Part shown: piece after piece, positions 1 through 10,363 of the stretch
Layout: each line of letters opens with the position of its first letter
How positions within the stretch are numbered: position 1 is the first letter of the stretch
NCBI GenBank assembly: GCA_037178625.1
Contig: CM074139.1
Coordinates: forward strand, 2,604,001-2,668,000
Direction: 5' to 3'
Length of the DNA: 64,000 nucleotides
Source of the DNA: Skeletonema tropicum
Lineage: Eukaryota > Bacillariophyta > Thalassiosirophyceae > Thalassiosirales > Thalassiosiraceae
Program-made: the position numbers and the translations under genes
Notes under the pieces: model-generated
Database searches by the model: none
The model's input: only the letters and a program-made list of their open reading frames with translations
Told to the model about the DNA's origin: nothing

Positions 1-1373
1 ATGAAACATATGCACTACATTAGGAACTAATATCTCTATGGACATCTTTCCTCTTCTTGCCGTGGCTCTTCTTCCTCCTCTTCTTTCGAGCGCTGTCATC
101 ATCTCCATAATCAAGGTCGCCACTGTTCATTAGCTGAGATGCGATCGGTTGTGAGGAGCCAATTTCAGGATTACTGTTAGCAGCCTCACATGCAGCACTC
201 ATCTTCATAGGATGTTGTCGCGAGCCGCTATCTATTTCCGAGCAGACCTTGCTCTTCGCTTCTTAGCCACATTAGTCAAGTTAGCGTCCGATTGCAGAGC
301 AACGCCGTCGTATATGACTTGTTTGAATACCCCATTCGACCTATCCTGAAAGGTCGACGTTGATGATGGCATTGTCGATATCGATGAACTTATTGACATC
401 TGATTTGGCATACAAGGGTGAGGAGATAGTCTCAATAACGCCCTCCTGTTGGTGCTACCGCTTTGACACTTGTTGCGCAGCGATGACTCTTGGTCAGTGG
501 AGATTAGACTCATTCTATTGTTGCAATATCTTTGGTAAGCTCCTACTCTCTGAAGCTGACTGATATGGATATTTCCATCCAAAGTGCCGCTTGGACGGCC
601 CCTATTAGTTCCGCTATGAAGTGTCTCTGATCATCTGTTTTGTGCTCTTGCTAGATGATAGACTGCCCCAGCACCGGCCATAGTCGTCTCGATATTATTC
701 GCCGCAGAGAGTCAATAACTCTACAAATGAATGAGTATCCCTATTGCTATCGCTTCCGCTCCCGTTGTTGTCAGCGCAAGCTGTGACCGGCGCCACCAGC
801 ACACAATAGTGGGGTATCCAGGGTGGAATGAACTCATGTAGCAGTCATCTCAACTGTCATACCTTCTTACTCGGTGCTTCCCCCTATTCTTCTTCTTCTT
901 ACTTCGCTGGACCTTGCCCTCGCTACTCTGAGGCCATTATTCTTGACATCAGCATTTATTGTTGGCATCCGCAACAGTATAATGATCGTCATCAGTGTCG
1001 ATGTCGCTGCTATCACTAGATACTGGTACTACTTCTCGAAGATCAATTACAGAATCTTTTTTGGTTTACCTCCAGCAATAGCCGGTAATTCCGATTTTCT
1101 TTTCACCACTATCCACGGACGGATACTATCGTCCAACTTTTTATTCATCAATGATTGTAGACTTTGGTAGTGACAGCAATGTTTAGAACAAAACGCCCCC
1201 TGCCTTTGTCAAACTTTATCTTCCCTTTTTCATGCGATCATCCAGCGCGTTCGCATGACATTCTGGACCGCAATCTTGATAAGACCAGTCGACAAGAGTA
1301 GCCCTACGATCTTTGCCCTTTACTATACATTCACGACAGAGCAAACCGCCCAAAGCGCAGGTCCGAGTACAAT
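1..1373. other. Intergenic, no supported gene
   Basis: Two short adjacent minus-strand reading frames occur here. One (positions 582 to 232) gives a 116-residue Ser-rich product ending in a basic tail. The other (208 to 20) gives a 62-residue product with a Lys/Arg-rich stretch. They could be pieces of one gene, but I see no convincing splice signals joining them, no recognisable domain, and the left piece runs close to the window edge. The rest of the stretch holds no coding signal I can support. Confidence 0.3.
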
Positions 1374-1702
1374 CATCCCGCTTCCGTGCCGCTGTCAACT
1401 CCGATTTATTATTATTTGTTCACGTTATCGTCGTGTTCGTCGTGTTTTTGCTACTATTGGACGGCTCGCCCGCCCCCTACCGCCTAGATTTCGTCCTGAT
1501 AGCTGCCTATGATAGTGCCGAGGTGGTTTCTGTCGCTAGCGGTGCAGGGGGCGGCGTGTAGTAGGCACCTATGGCCGTAACACCATTGAGTTGTGTCGAT
1601 AATGAAGTGAGTTTAGAAGTAAATGAAAAATAAATTTTGGCTTTATTTTCAACTATTTTTTTGAATTTTTGGAGAAAACGACAATTGTTAATAATTCTGT
1701 AG
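1374..1702 (-). repeat. Dispersed repeat X, copy 1
   Basis: This ~330-bp segment recurs in opposite orientation at 36,589-36,923. Both copies begin, in the repeat's own direction, with CTACAGAATTATTAACAATT and end near a shared CATCCCGCTTCCGTGCCGC. They differ mainly in the length of an internal G/C run. At this locus the CTACAG end lies directly against the terminal motif of the CACGCTG transposon family (1,705-1,721). I do not recognise a coding product. It is either a non-autonomous element or a fragment of a larger one. Confidence 0.7.
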
Positions 1703-1704
1703 TA

Positions 1705-1721
1705 CCGAGGACTACAGCGTG
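1705..1721 (-). repeat. Orphan terminus of the CACGCTG transposon family
   Basis: The 17-bp sequence CCGAGGACTACAGCGTG is the reverse complement of the terminal motif that bounds the nested transposons at 33,858-37,201, 33,960-34,951 and 40,641-41,676. Here it stands alone beside repeat X, with no partner end nearby, so it is probably a relic terminus. Confidence 0.6.
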
Positions 1722-2969
1722 ATACGGAGTAGTAAAGTCTATAATGATTCATTCACGGACACAAATTCATTATTGATATATGTGTATTCCTATTTGATTC
1801 TGCCGTCGATAGCATCGTGTTCAGTTTGTATGCCCTCGTTGTGGCTTCTTGTATGGAAGTCTCATCGATTCTTTACCCAGCCAAACTTTCGAGAAGAGCA
1901 TTTCGGACAGACATGGAGCTTTGTGTCCATGGATTGCAGAGCCTCGGCCATCGCATCATCTTCATGTTCAAAATCTTCTGGTATTTATCCGCAGTAGCAG
2001 TAGATCTTTTTCGTTTATTGCTTTCTCGTTATCATGTAGTGCTTTAGTGTAGTCCTCCTCGTGTGTGACGAGAGGTTTTTTGATGAGGGCTCAATTTCAA
2101 TTGAAAGGCAAGCACTGACGACGACGACGACAGCAGTAGATAGCAGCAGCGTCGAGATGAGAGGAAGAAGCTGCATGATGGGATTATCTTTTCAGATCTC
2201 TACTCTCATCAGGAAGTATTGGAGTGAGAGTATTACTACTTATTACTTTTGCGGAATAAGACGTACGATACTTAAGAGTCTGTGAGAGAGAAAGAGGCGA
2301 GTACTTGAGTGGCGAGTGTATGTGGAAATGTCACAAATACATAAGTCGACACGTGCTTCTGCTTAGATGGTCTTGAGGAGCAGGTAATTGCGAGGATCAA
2401 TATGATGAAGTTGCTGAGTCGGTAATGACGAGAATCCTGACGAAAGACGACAAAAGATCCAACTAGATGACGTATCGGCAGGAGCCTCGGCGCTTCCAAC
2501 AACCGTGAGATCAAAGTTGTTTGAAACGACCAGCAGCAGCATCGGAGAAGCTTAGAGTATTATCTGTGTGCCAGTGGGAGAGACCGTACACCTTACCCAG
2601 TTGCATCTCTCACAGAAAACGCCTTTGTTTTGTGATGAAATCTTACGACCTTTGCGCGACGCTGGACGGCAGGACTCTAGAGAACTTGGATGGCACCTTG
2701 TTCTCTTTACCTCCATTAATTTGAGAGGATCTCGCAGTCTGGGTCTCCTCTCTCTTTGAGAGAGAGCACCCAGAGGGCCAAGATGACCTGCCCGAACCGG
2801 ACTGGCAAAGCTAGGATTTCAAAGCTGACATTGGTATCCGTACAGGGCAAGGGTTGATAACCCCCAATCGTATTAGAGAATTTATTTTACATTCAACCCA
2901 ACCTATCACATATCTCACAATCTCACCTACTTCTCCTGTTGGACTTCAAGAAGCGGTGACGCAAAGACC
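1722..2969. other. Intergenic, no supported gene
   Basis: Reading frames on both strands are short and show no recognisable domain. The stretch contains one CTCTCT...GAGAGAG inverted motif at about 2,745-2,767, one of a series scattered through the intergenic DNA of this window. Confidence 0.5.
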
Positions 2970-2973
2970 TTAA

Positions 2974-3417
2974 GGCGCCGCGGTCGCTTGATCGCTAAAA
3001 TTTTTTGACCACGAAAAATGACACCTCCACCATGGCGCTCATCTAGCTAACTATCCGACACTCGTAGCTATGAATGTAATGCCTCTGGGAGTCTCACCGT
3101 TATTAATTATATTAGCCCCCCGCCCCTGGTAATCGCTACCGGCATCTATCGCCAGCAAGCTATCGTGCATTTATATATTTTGCATAATTTAATTATATAT
3201 AAATTATGCAAAATATATAAATGCACGATAGCTTGCTGGCGATAGACGGCGGCAGCAATTAGCAGGGGCGGGGGGCTAATATAATTAATAACAGTGAGAC
3301 TCCCGGAGGCATTACATTCATAGCTACGAGTGTCGGATAGTTAGCTAGATGAGCGCCATGGTGGAGGTGTATTTTTCGTCAAAAAAGCAGTACCGTTAAG
3401 CGAGCGACCGCGGCGCC
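2974..3417. mobile_element. 444-bp foldback/MITE flanked by TTAA
   Basis: The two halves are near-perfect reverse complements: the left arm starts GGCGCCGCGGTCGC and the right arm ends with the matching complement. They meet at a short A/T-rich centre near 3,185-3,210, giving arms of roughly 215 bp. TTAA lies directly outside both ends (2,970-2,973 and 3,418-3,421). A TTAA duplication is the hallmark of piggyBac-type elements, so this is inferred to be a non-autonomous piggyBac-like palindromic element. No protein is encoded. Few mismatches between the arms suggest it is young or kept homogeneous by gene conversion. Confidence 0.8.
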
Positions 3418-3569
3418 TTAAGTAGGCTAACTAAGAGGTAGGAGAGAGGAGGGAGCATTTAATATACTAATTCCCTAGTAAGTATTGGGTACCGATAACG
3501 ATTCAAAAGGTCTCATGGCGTCATGGCAAGACCAGCTCGCCCAAGAAGTATTGTAAAAGAAGACGCAAA

Positions 3570-4081
3570 CTACTGGCGGGAACTAAATCGTACCTCGCCG
3601 CGGTACGATTTATCAAATTTTACGCACAAAACACTAACAGCATGAAAAGAGTCATAAATTTGGCCATCATACTCGACGAAAATACATATAGCAGCCTAAA
3701 CATAGAATCCCAAACAGTATATATACATTATATGATGCAGAAGAGACTATAGTTCGTCGAGATGGAGCACCTATCGACAAATTTGGGACCAATAACTGCT
3801 ATTTCGATCTAGAATGACGCATGTCTACGGCATATCTGCATGCCTGCGCTGCTGCTGCTATGCGAGTATACTACATACAACGTTGACCAGTGGTTCTATC
3901 GAAAGCTACTTGTCTATACTATCATATTAAGGTCGATTATTTGGGATAGGCGTTGACATGGAGGCTCAGAACCATGATATTAGGGTGTAGAATGCGTCTT
4001 TTTTGTGTTTAGTTAGTGATTTGTGTGGAGATTTCTCCGTGGTACGATTTATTTCCGGTACGATTTAGTTCCCGCCAGTAG
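3570..4081. mobile_element. 512-bp MITE with CTACTGGCGGG termini
   Basis: Terminal inverted repeats of about 23 bp begin CTACTGGCGGGAACTAAATC on the left, with the complement on the right. The flanks carry a CAAA direct repeat (3,566-3,569 and 4,082-4,085), possibly GCAAA. The interior has no coding capacity. Near 3,877-3,900 it contains a GTTGACCAGTGG core also present in the MITE of the tandem array and in the large transposon at 33.5 kb, although the termini differ. Confidence 0.75.
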
Positions 4082-4085
4082 CAAA

Positions 4086-4801
4086 CCCTAATGGGTAAAA
4101 AATTGGCAAGACCAGCCGCCATTTTCATTTATTGGCGCTAGAAGGAGTTGGATCGAATGGTAAGTATCTCCAAGAGCTATGAATTGCTCCGTGTTATTTA
4201 GTAGATCGGAGAGTATGGCCTAAACGATAAGTAGTGCATATGGAAAAAGCCAAAGCATATGGATATGGTACCGGCATCTGTTTAGTAGATAGGAGAGAAT
4301 GGCCTAAACAATAGTGCATATGGACAAAGCATACCGGCGTCTGCTCTATCCTCTTCGCTTCAGCTTCAGTTCCGAACCGATACCAATGTAAGATATAGAG
4401 TATTCTGAATCTACAAGCGAATAACGGAAGTGGGTATGAATACAAGTACCTCTATTTCCTGCGTCTACGTTTCCTACTTTTCAGTATTGGACTTGGACTG
4501 ATATACTAAGATGCAATGCATGCAGCACATTTTCTTTCAGAAAACTGGCGTCATTCATGTGTCTATCACGTTGTATTGAGAGATAGCTAATCTAGAGGAA
4601 ATGTCTTTGATGCCACATTAGAGATATGAAATCTTGCGTTCGTGCCTGATCTCAGGAGCCAAAGTCGTCTCGGATCTTTGATGGAAGGTGAAGGAGTCTG
4701 CAAAAGAGTGATGCGCTTCAATCTTTCAAAAGTTCCTCACTCGAAATGGGAAGTGTATGGTACGAGAAACGCCTTCTATTTTAAGTTCTCTCTAGAGAGA
4801 G
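4086..4801. other. Intergenic with a short imperfect tandem duplication
   Basis: No gene is supported. About 4,196-4,276 and 4,280-4,352 are imperfect tandem copies of an ~80-bp unit containing TTTAGTAGAT, GGAGAG, ATGGCCTAAAC and GTGCATATGGA. A CTCTCTAGAGAG palindrome at 4,785-4,801 leads straight into the GA microsatellite. Confidence 0.55.
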
Positions 4802-4804
4802 GGG

Positions 4805-4887
<83 letters not shown>
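4802..4887. repeat. (GA)n microsatellite
   Basis: About 80 bp of almost pure GA dinucleotide. Long Arg-Glu or Ser-Leu reading frames across it are artefacts of the repeat. Confidence 0.97.
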
Positions 4888-4888
<1 letters not shown>

Positions 4889-4899
4889 ACCAAGGGAAG

Positions 4900-5378
4900 A
4901 GGTTAACCTGAAAAGGTTCAAGGAAGTATGTTGGAGCACCGGACTTTTGTTGGGCGTGTAAGAAGAAGTTGGAAGTACGCAATACACAAGAAGAATTCTT
5001 TTCGTGAGTGACCTGAAAATTGACTCCCGTGCGGGTGTCGAATCCCTATGTAAAGTTAATGGTGTCAGTCATGTCAAGAGGCCACACTTTCACTTCCCCT
5101 ATGAGAAGTATTGCATTTTTGAAGCCGTACACAAGAAGTGTCAGAAGTTTACGACCTCCATCAATCAAGAGATTGAAATCAATATCCACTGAAAGAATAA
5201 TTTATAGACAGGAAGTAGTTATTGGCCTACTTATCGTTGACCTCACTACACTCGATGGTGGCCTGGCATAGACATGACTCGCGTGCGGGTCTCAATCCTT
5301 ATGCGAGAAGTGCAAGTAAATTTTGGCTTTCCCTATGAGAAGATAGATAAATAGACTATTTTAGTGACTACTCCTACT
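4900..5378 (+). repeat. Direct repeat R, copy 1 (479 bp)
   Basis: Nearly identical to 8,588-9,065, differing by a few substitutions and about one net base. Both begin with the palindrome AGGTTAACCT and end at CTCCTACT, where the flanks diverge abruptly. They lie in the same orientation on either side of the two-exon gene at 5,554-7,165. No terminal inverted repeat or clear target duplication is visible, so the unit could be a dispersed repeat or the footprint of a segmental event. Confidence 0.85.
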
Positions 5379-5553
5379 TTAACTTTATCTTTATGAGATG
5401 GGCCCTGACGTACTTTAAAATTTCAGGCCGTGAAAAAGTCAAAGAGTTCAGTTTGGCCTGCCAAGAAGTGAGACAAACGCCACGTCAAAGAATGGATCAC
5501 CCAATGAACTGAGCTGCTGGAGGCGGCACACATCCCCATAAACCAGTTTCATC

Positions 5554-7165
5554 ATGATCGCAAGAACTATCATCACTGCTATCTTATCCTGTGGACTCTA
5601 CCAAGTCACAATGCCAACATTGGTTGGCCTACTTGCCCTCTCTACGGCATATCTCCTCTACGTCTTCTGGGTCTTCAAGAAGTGGAATGCCGACTTTTCA
5701 GGGCATCGCATAAATCGTGGACACAAACATTGTCCAAGTAATCGCATGATGCCTCCCGTTAAGTCTTTGGAAGAAAACAAGAAATCGATCCTGCATAATA
5801 GCAAGTATCATGCAAATTTTGATGGTTGCGAATTGTTGAATGATGTGAAGGACATGGCGGTTACGAGGAAGGAGAACCAAGTCATTCGTGAGATAGCCAA
5901 GAGATCGAATAGTTTGAGGGTGTCCCAGAAAGGATTTCGGCAGATGACTGGTCCTTTGCTCGGAGATTTGAATATGGTTGAAGAAGCGGAGGAGTTGGAC
6001 ATGGATCATATGTGAGTATCTCTGGATATGGATATGAATTGATTTGCTTCTTTGATTGCAATTTCCATACAAGTGTGCTCATGTCCTCTTTCATATGTGC
6101 AGCTATATCTCCTTCACTGACTTTCTCTGGGGATTTACTTTCATCGGTCCATTCTCCTACTTTCTATGGAAGTACCGCACGATTGTTCTTCGTATTCGTC
6201 AATTCCTCTTGAAGCATGACCTGATCAAACCAATGGATTGTGACTACGAAGAAGTGTGTGCTACGCTACTGCTTGAGCAGACCCAGGCCATTCACTACTG
6301 CGCTCGCACAGAGGAAGGCAGCAAGCTCGGCAACATTGCTGGTTTCTTCTTTGTTAACTTTCCCTACGTTGACAATGATTGCAAGTATCAAGTAGCAGAC
6401 TTGTTTGCTGTCGATATTGATTTGGATACAAAGAGATTTAAGAAAGCAAAGCTTGATGATCTCTCTCTCAATGCAAAGGAAACATTGATTCTTCTATGGT
6501 TTAACACTATTGCAGCCCAGCATGTCAAGCTTCATGCTATGGCTAACTGGGGTGTGAATGTGGACGAAACTTTGGCCAATGCGAATCCACTCTTCAGGCA
6601 GAGCAGTGTTACCACGGTTATGTACAATTATTTCGGCTACACTTCCTTCAATGGGTTCTTCAAGACATGGACAGAAGAAGGTCTTGCTTCGCCAGGCTGG
6701 GCAAAGCCGGAGAAACCTCTCATCCAATGCTTTAATCACGGTATTAGAGGATCTGTTTGGCAGCATGCACAAATCGTGGACCTTGTCAAGTATTCGGAAT
6801 TTGTCAACTTCATTGTGCCAGTACGAGCCATCTTCTTTGCGGAGTTTCAGAAACACAAGGAATCGTTCCCGGGTGTGGATGGCGAGGCAATGTTCATTGG
6901 CACAGTCCTTCATTCCCTTGATCATACTCTCATGGAATGGAATCTGAAAGATCCTCTGTGGCTGGACGTAGATGATCCAAGATTCGGTAAAATGGCGGAA
7001 GTTGGACGCATCGTCAAGGTTGGCTTCGTTTCGGATGTTCCCGGCTTGTACTTTCACAAGAGGTACAAGGGAAGTGGTCATCCATTCTATGAAGCTGTTT
7101 ATCAAAAGGCAGCCAAGATCAACAAGAAGCTTGCTGATCATATGGACACTTGCATCATCAAATAA
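5554..7165 (+). CDS. Unrecognised two-exon gene, predicted membrane-anchored protein (506 aa)
   Basis: Exon 1 is 5,554-6,011, the intron 6,012-6,102 (GTGAGT...TGCAG, 91 bp) and exon 2 6,103-7,165. The joined frame is 507 codons including the stop, with no interruption. The N-terminus is hydrophobic, with an apparent transmembrane helix at about residues 20-42 followed by basic residues. A second hydrophobic stretch lies just after the splice point (about 153-180). The remaining ~320 residues look like a globular domain with HSLDHTLMEW and LWFNTIAAQHVKLHAM segments, whose histidines could bind a metal, but I cannot assign a family and will not propose a reaction. The gene is flanked by direct repeat R on both sides. 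The start chosen is the first Met of the open frame. The exon structure and sustained codon bias make it a convincing gene. Confidence 0.82.
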
Positions 7166-8587
7166 TTGTGAGCAGCTTTCTTTGTTTTGTGTGTGGATGT
7201 TTCAGTTCGGAAATACCGAACAACTTCTAGAGTTCTTGTCCAGGAAAGGTCATAGGGGGGGGGGGGGGGGCAGCCTAATGCAGTGGTAGATAAATAAATA
7301 AATAAATAAGATGCAGATCTGTTTTGTGCGAGGTATCAGATTCCACATCCACAGCTAAGCAGCAGGCGCTCCCAGAAAAGATATTTGTATAGATGAATAA
7401 ATACGTAACATGCATGTGTGAGACAAAAGTGAAAGTCACTTACAATCCGCCAATTAGAGTTTGCTTAGTGAGGAGATTGATCGTGTTCTTCGTTCATCCA
7501 ATGAAACGATGCGATGCGTGCTGCTACTTACTTATGGTGAATGAGGTTTCGCAGTAGTATGGATGTCCTAGTACTACAGGCTAATGTCTGTTGCCCTTAC
7601 GTAGTTCTTGTCTTTTCATCAGTGTGACTACTTACTCTGAGGGATGTATTCACCTTCCAACAAACAGTACAGAAACATAAATGGTCACGAATTCTCCTTT
7701 AGCTTGATGTAAATGTAAGTGTAAGGCAGGGAAAAGATCTTGCATATCTCTCAGAAAGTGTTATCTTCTGGACAGTGAGATTGCAACAGCTCTCTAGAGA
7801 GAAGAGCTAGTCGACAAAACAGCGCTATCAAGATAGGCGAGCCAGAAGAAGAATATTGACGAATATTCGCTCAGTGCGTAAAATCGACGTACCCCCTGCC
7901 AATGCGCGCAGGTCATCGGTTATCGCTTTCCACGTCCACGCACAACAATAATTCCACCACTGCCGTCAATATTGTCAATGTTGTATTCATCATAATCGCC
8001 AACTCCCTCGCCTTCGGCTCACTTCACTCGCTTTAGTAGGATGCTTTGCCTCGCTACTGCTCATCCTCACCTCATCATTGACTTGCTTTGGCTGCGCTCG
8101 GCAATGATGGTTGGTTGTTATGCTGCTACTCCCAACCGCATCATCATCATTGCCGACGTGTTAGTACTGCTTGTAGGTTCTGGTTCTGCTTGTGGTTGGA
8201 GGAGGACGATGATGAGGTTGGGAGTAGATGCTGCGGTTGGGATTAGAATGTTGGTATTGGGGATTGGTTGATTGTATATAATATTCATCCACTGCTCGCC
8301 GACCGAAGGGAGGGGGGAGCCAATGGTAGTGTGTGGGTCACTTATATTGGACGGTACATGCACCATGATGAGTGATGATGATGAGGCTGATCGATGCTTC
8401 TGTCTTCAGCGCAGCGTTGGATATCAATATCACCCGTGCCAACTGTCATGATCTTACGGCGAGATCGTGGAGGAAGGTTCTTGTAGCTGGGACATTAGGA
8501 TAGCGGAAGTTGATAGCATTTACATACTTCTGCCCGAAATTTTCCGATCCCTGGAAGCTGGCAATGAAATCTACCGTCGGGCATCCT
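7166..8587. other. Intergenic, simple repeats only
   Basis: A G homopolymer at about 7,257-7,270 is followed by a (TAAA)n run at about 7,288-7,308. A CTCTCTAGAGAG palindrome lies at about 7,789-7,808. A minus-strand frame from 8,706 to 8,446 (86 aa) overlaps repeat R and then enters unique sequence. It has an ordinary amino-acid composition but no recognised domain. No gene is supported. Confidence 0.45.
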
Positions 8588-9065
8588 AGGTTAACCTGAA
8601 AAGGTTCAAGGAAGTATGTTGGAGCACCGGACTTTTGTTGGGCGTGTAAGAAGAAGTTGGAAGTACGCAATAGCAAGAAGAATTCTTTTCGTGAGTGACC
8701 TGACAATTGACTCCCGTGCGGGTGTCGAATCCCTATGTAAAGTTAATGGTGTCAGTCATGTCAAGAGGTCACACTTTCACTTCCCCTATGAGAAGTATTG
8801 CATTTTTGAAGCCGTACACAAGAAGTGTCAGAAGTTTACGACCTCCATCAATCAAGAGATTGAAATCAATATCCACTGAAAGAATAATTTATAGACAGGA
8901 AGTAGTTATTGGCCTACTTATCGTTGACCTCACTACACTCGATGGTGGCCTGGCATAGACATGACTCGCGTGCGGGTCTCAATCCTTATGCGAGAAGTGC
9001 AAGTAAATTTTGGCTTTCCCTATGAGAAGATAGATAAATAGACTATTTTAGTGACTACTCCTACT
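8588..9065 (+). repeat. Direct repeat R, copy 2 (478 bp)
   Basis: Second copy of the unit at 4,900-5,378, same orientation, offset 3,688 bp. Its right edge passes abruptly into unrelated sequence beginning ATATCACAG. Confidence 0.85.
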
Positions 9066-10056
9066 ATATCACAGATTACTTCCGGTTTGGCTCGATTGCT
9101 TCCGGTTCTTTAGCCGTTGCAGTTAGTTGTCGTGTGTTCTGTTGTTGTGTGATGTGTGAGAGCGCAGCTGTGGAGCGGTGAGGTCTGTCACGCGGGCGCC
9201 CGCGTGACCGACCGCGTGACGCAATTCACGCGAAGACGACGAACTCACCCTCAGATCTGAAAAGAGGGAGAAAGGATTCGAAGAGAGAGCGAGAGGGTGT
9301 GTGTGAGAGAGAGATGCTCTACCTCAATTGAGTTGCTCTCCTCAGACTATGTAATAAAGAGACAACCATTTTATGCAGCGTGCGAGGGCCCCTGCCCGAG
9401 CTCTGTTTATTGTCTTTGGATCTTACAGCATTAAAGTGGTCGCTTTTGAGATTTCACGGACGTTCTTTCGCGAGGCCCTCGGCTGAGCAGTGTTTATACA
9501 TTTTGTTGTTAAAGATGGTACCAATCAATAGAGCTTGAGAAGAGCTTTCGAATGGTGGTTATCTAGTCAAATTTGATTATTTGGACCTGTATTTTGAAAA
9601 TATGGCTGTCAAGGCGGATCTGGGCCCTGCTGATCACTTTCTAACCACGTTTTTAACCGAGTCGATTGAACAAAAGTCGTCCAATGACGGACGTCGATTA
9701 CACGTCTAATCGAAAGAGCTGCTCAAGAGCTTTCCAAAACGACACTTCTCGCCCTCATTGGACTACTAGAAGTAAAGATATCGGCCCATTGCATTGTTGA
9801 GCTGCTTGAGCTGTGTGATCTGGAAAGCCATTCGGCAATAGAAAAGACCGTACAGTTGTACCGAAGCAGGTCCCTTTTAGTATCGTAGATATCTAATCTG
9901 ATTAACTTTGTATTTTTTATTTCTGAGCTGTGTGATGATGCGTGCTGGGGGTTTTTGATGCGACCATTCCCTTGATGCGACAGTGGCTATGACATTCGTT
10001 AGTGCCGGATTGAACTTGGCTGCACGTCATCGTCATTCATTCAAAATTTGCCGATG
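9066..10056. other. Intergenic, possible LTR-like relic
   Basis: No gene is seen. At about 9,180-9,230 there are short inverted CACGCG/CGCGTG motifs. About 9,340-9,430 reads like the R/U5 part of an LTR (AATAAAGAGACAACC followed by a T-rich run ending in TTACAG), but no partner LTR or coding region is present in the window, so this is only a possibility. Confidence 0.3.
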
Positions 10057-10295
10057 CTAGGCTTTCGGGTATAAGGGGGTTCCGGGGGCGCCCCCTGAAA
10101 TCGGGGTGGCTCGCAGGAGGCAAAATCGTCTAAGTTGAGCTGCAAAAGTCCTTTTTAGCCCGATTTCGGCTAGATTTAGACCGAAATTACGGAAGAATCC
10201 TTTAACTACATAGCCGTCCCAACGGTTTCTTGGAGGGGGAAAGGAGGGGGAATCCCCCTGGAATCGGGTAGGCCGCCCCCTATCCGAAAGCCTAG
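10057..10295. mobile_element. 239-bp MITE with CTAGGCTTTCGG termini
   Basis: Terminal inverted repeats CTAGGCTTTCGG...CCGAAAGCCTAG flank a G-rich and C-rich interior with a strong second inverted repeat of GGGGG/CCCCC runs. GCCGATG occurs immediately outside the left end and one base outside the right end, consistent with a 7-8 bp target duplication as in hAT-type or Mutator-type elements. It lies 69 bp upstream of the SET-CHI gene start and could affect its promoter. Confidence 0.7.
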
Positions 10296-10363
10296 AGCCG
10301 ATGCCCGATGCGATGTCGATCTGATGTCGATGCCATCATCACAACCAACATCACCAAGCTAAG

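Noticed and set aside
4776..4987. Reading frames of repeating Leu-Ser or Arg-Glu
   Set aside because: They are translations of the GA microsatellite, with no start context or conserved flanks.
5030..5055. tRNA-like GGGTGTCGAATCCC in repeat R
   Set aside because: No cloverleaf can be built around it and the T-loop consensus is broken.
4900..9065. Repeat R copies as LTRs of a retrotransposon around 5.4-8.6 kb
   Set aside because: They lack TG...CA ends, no primer-binding or polypurine tract is seen, and the enclosed gene is not gag or pol.
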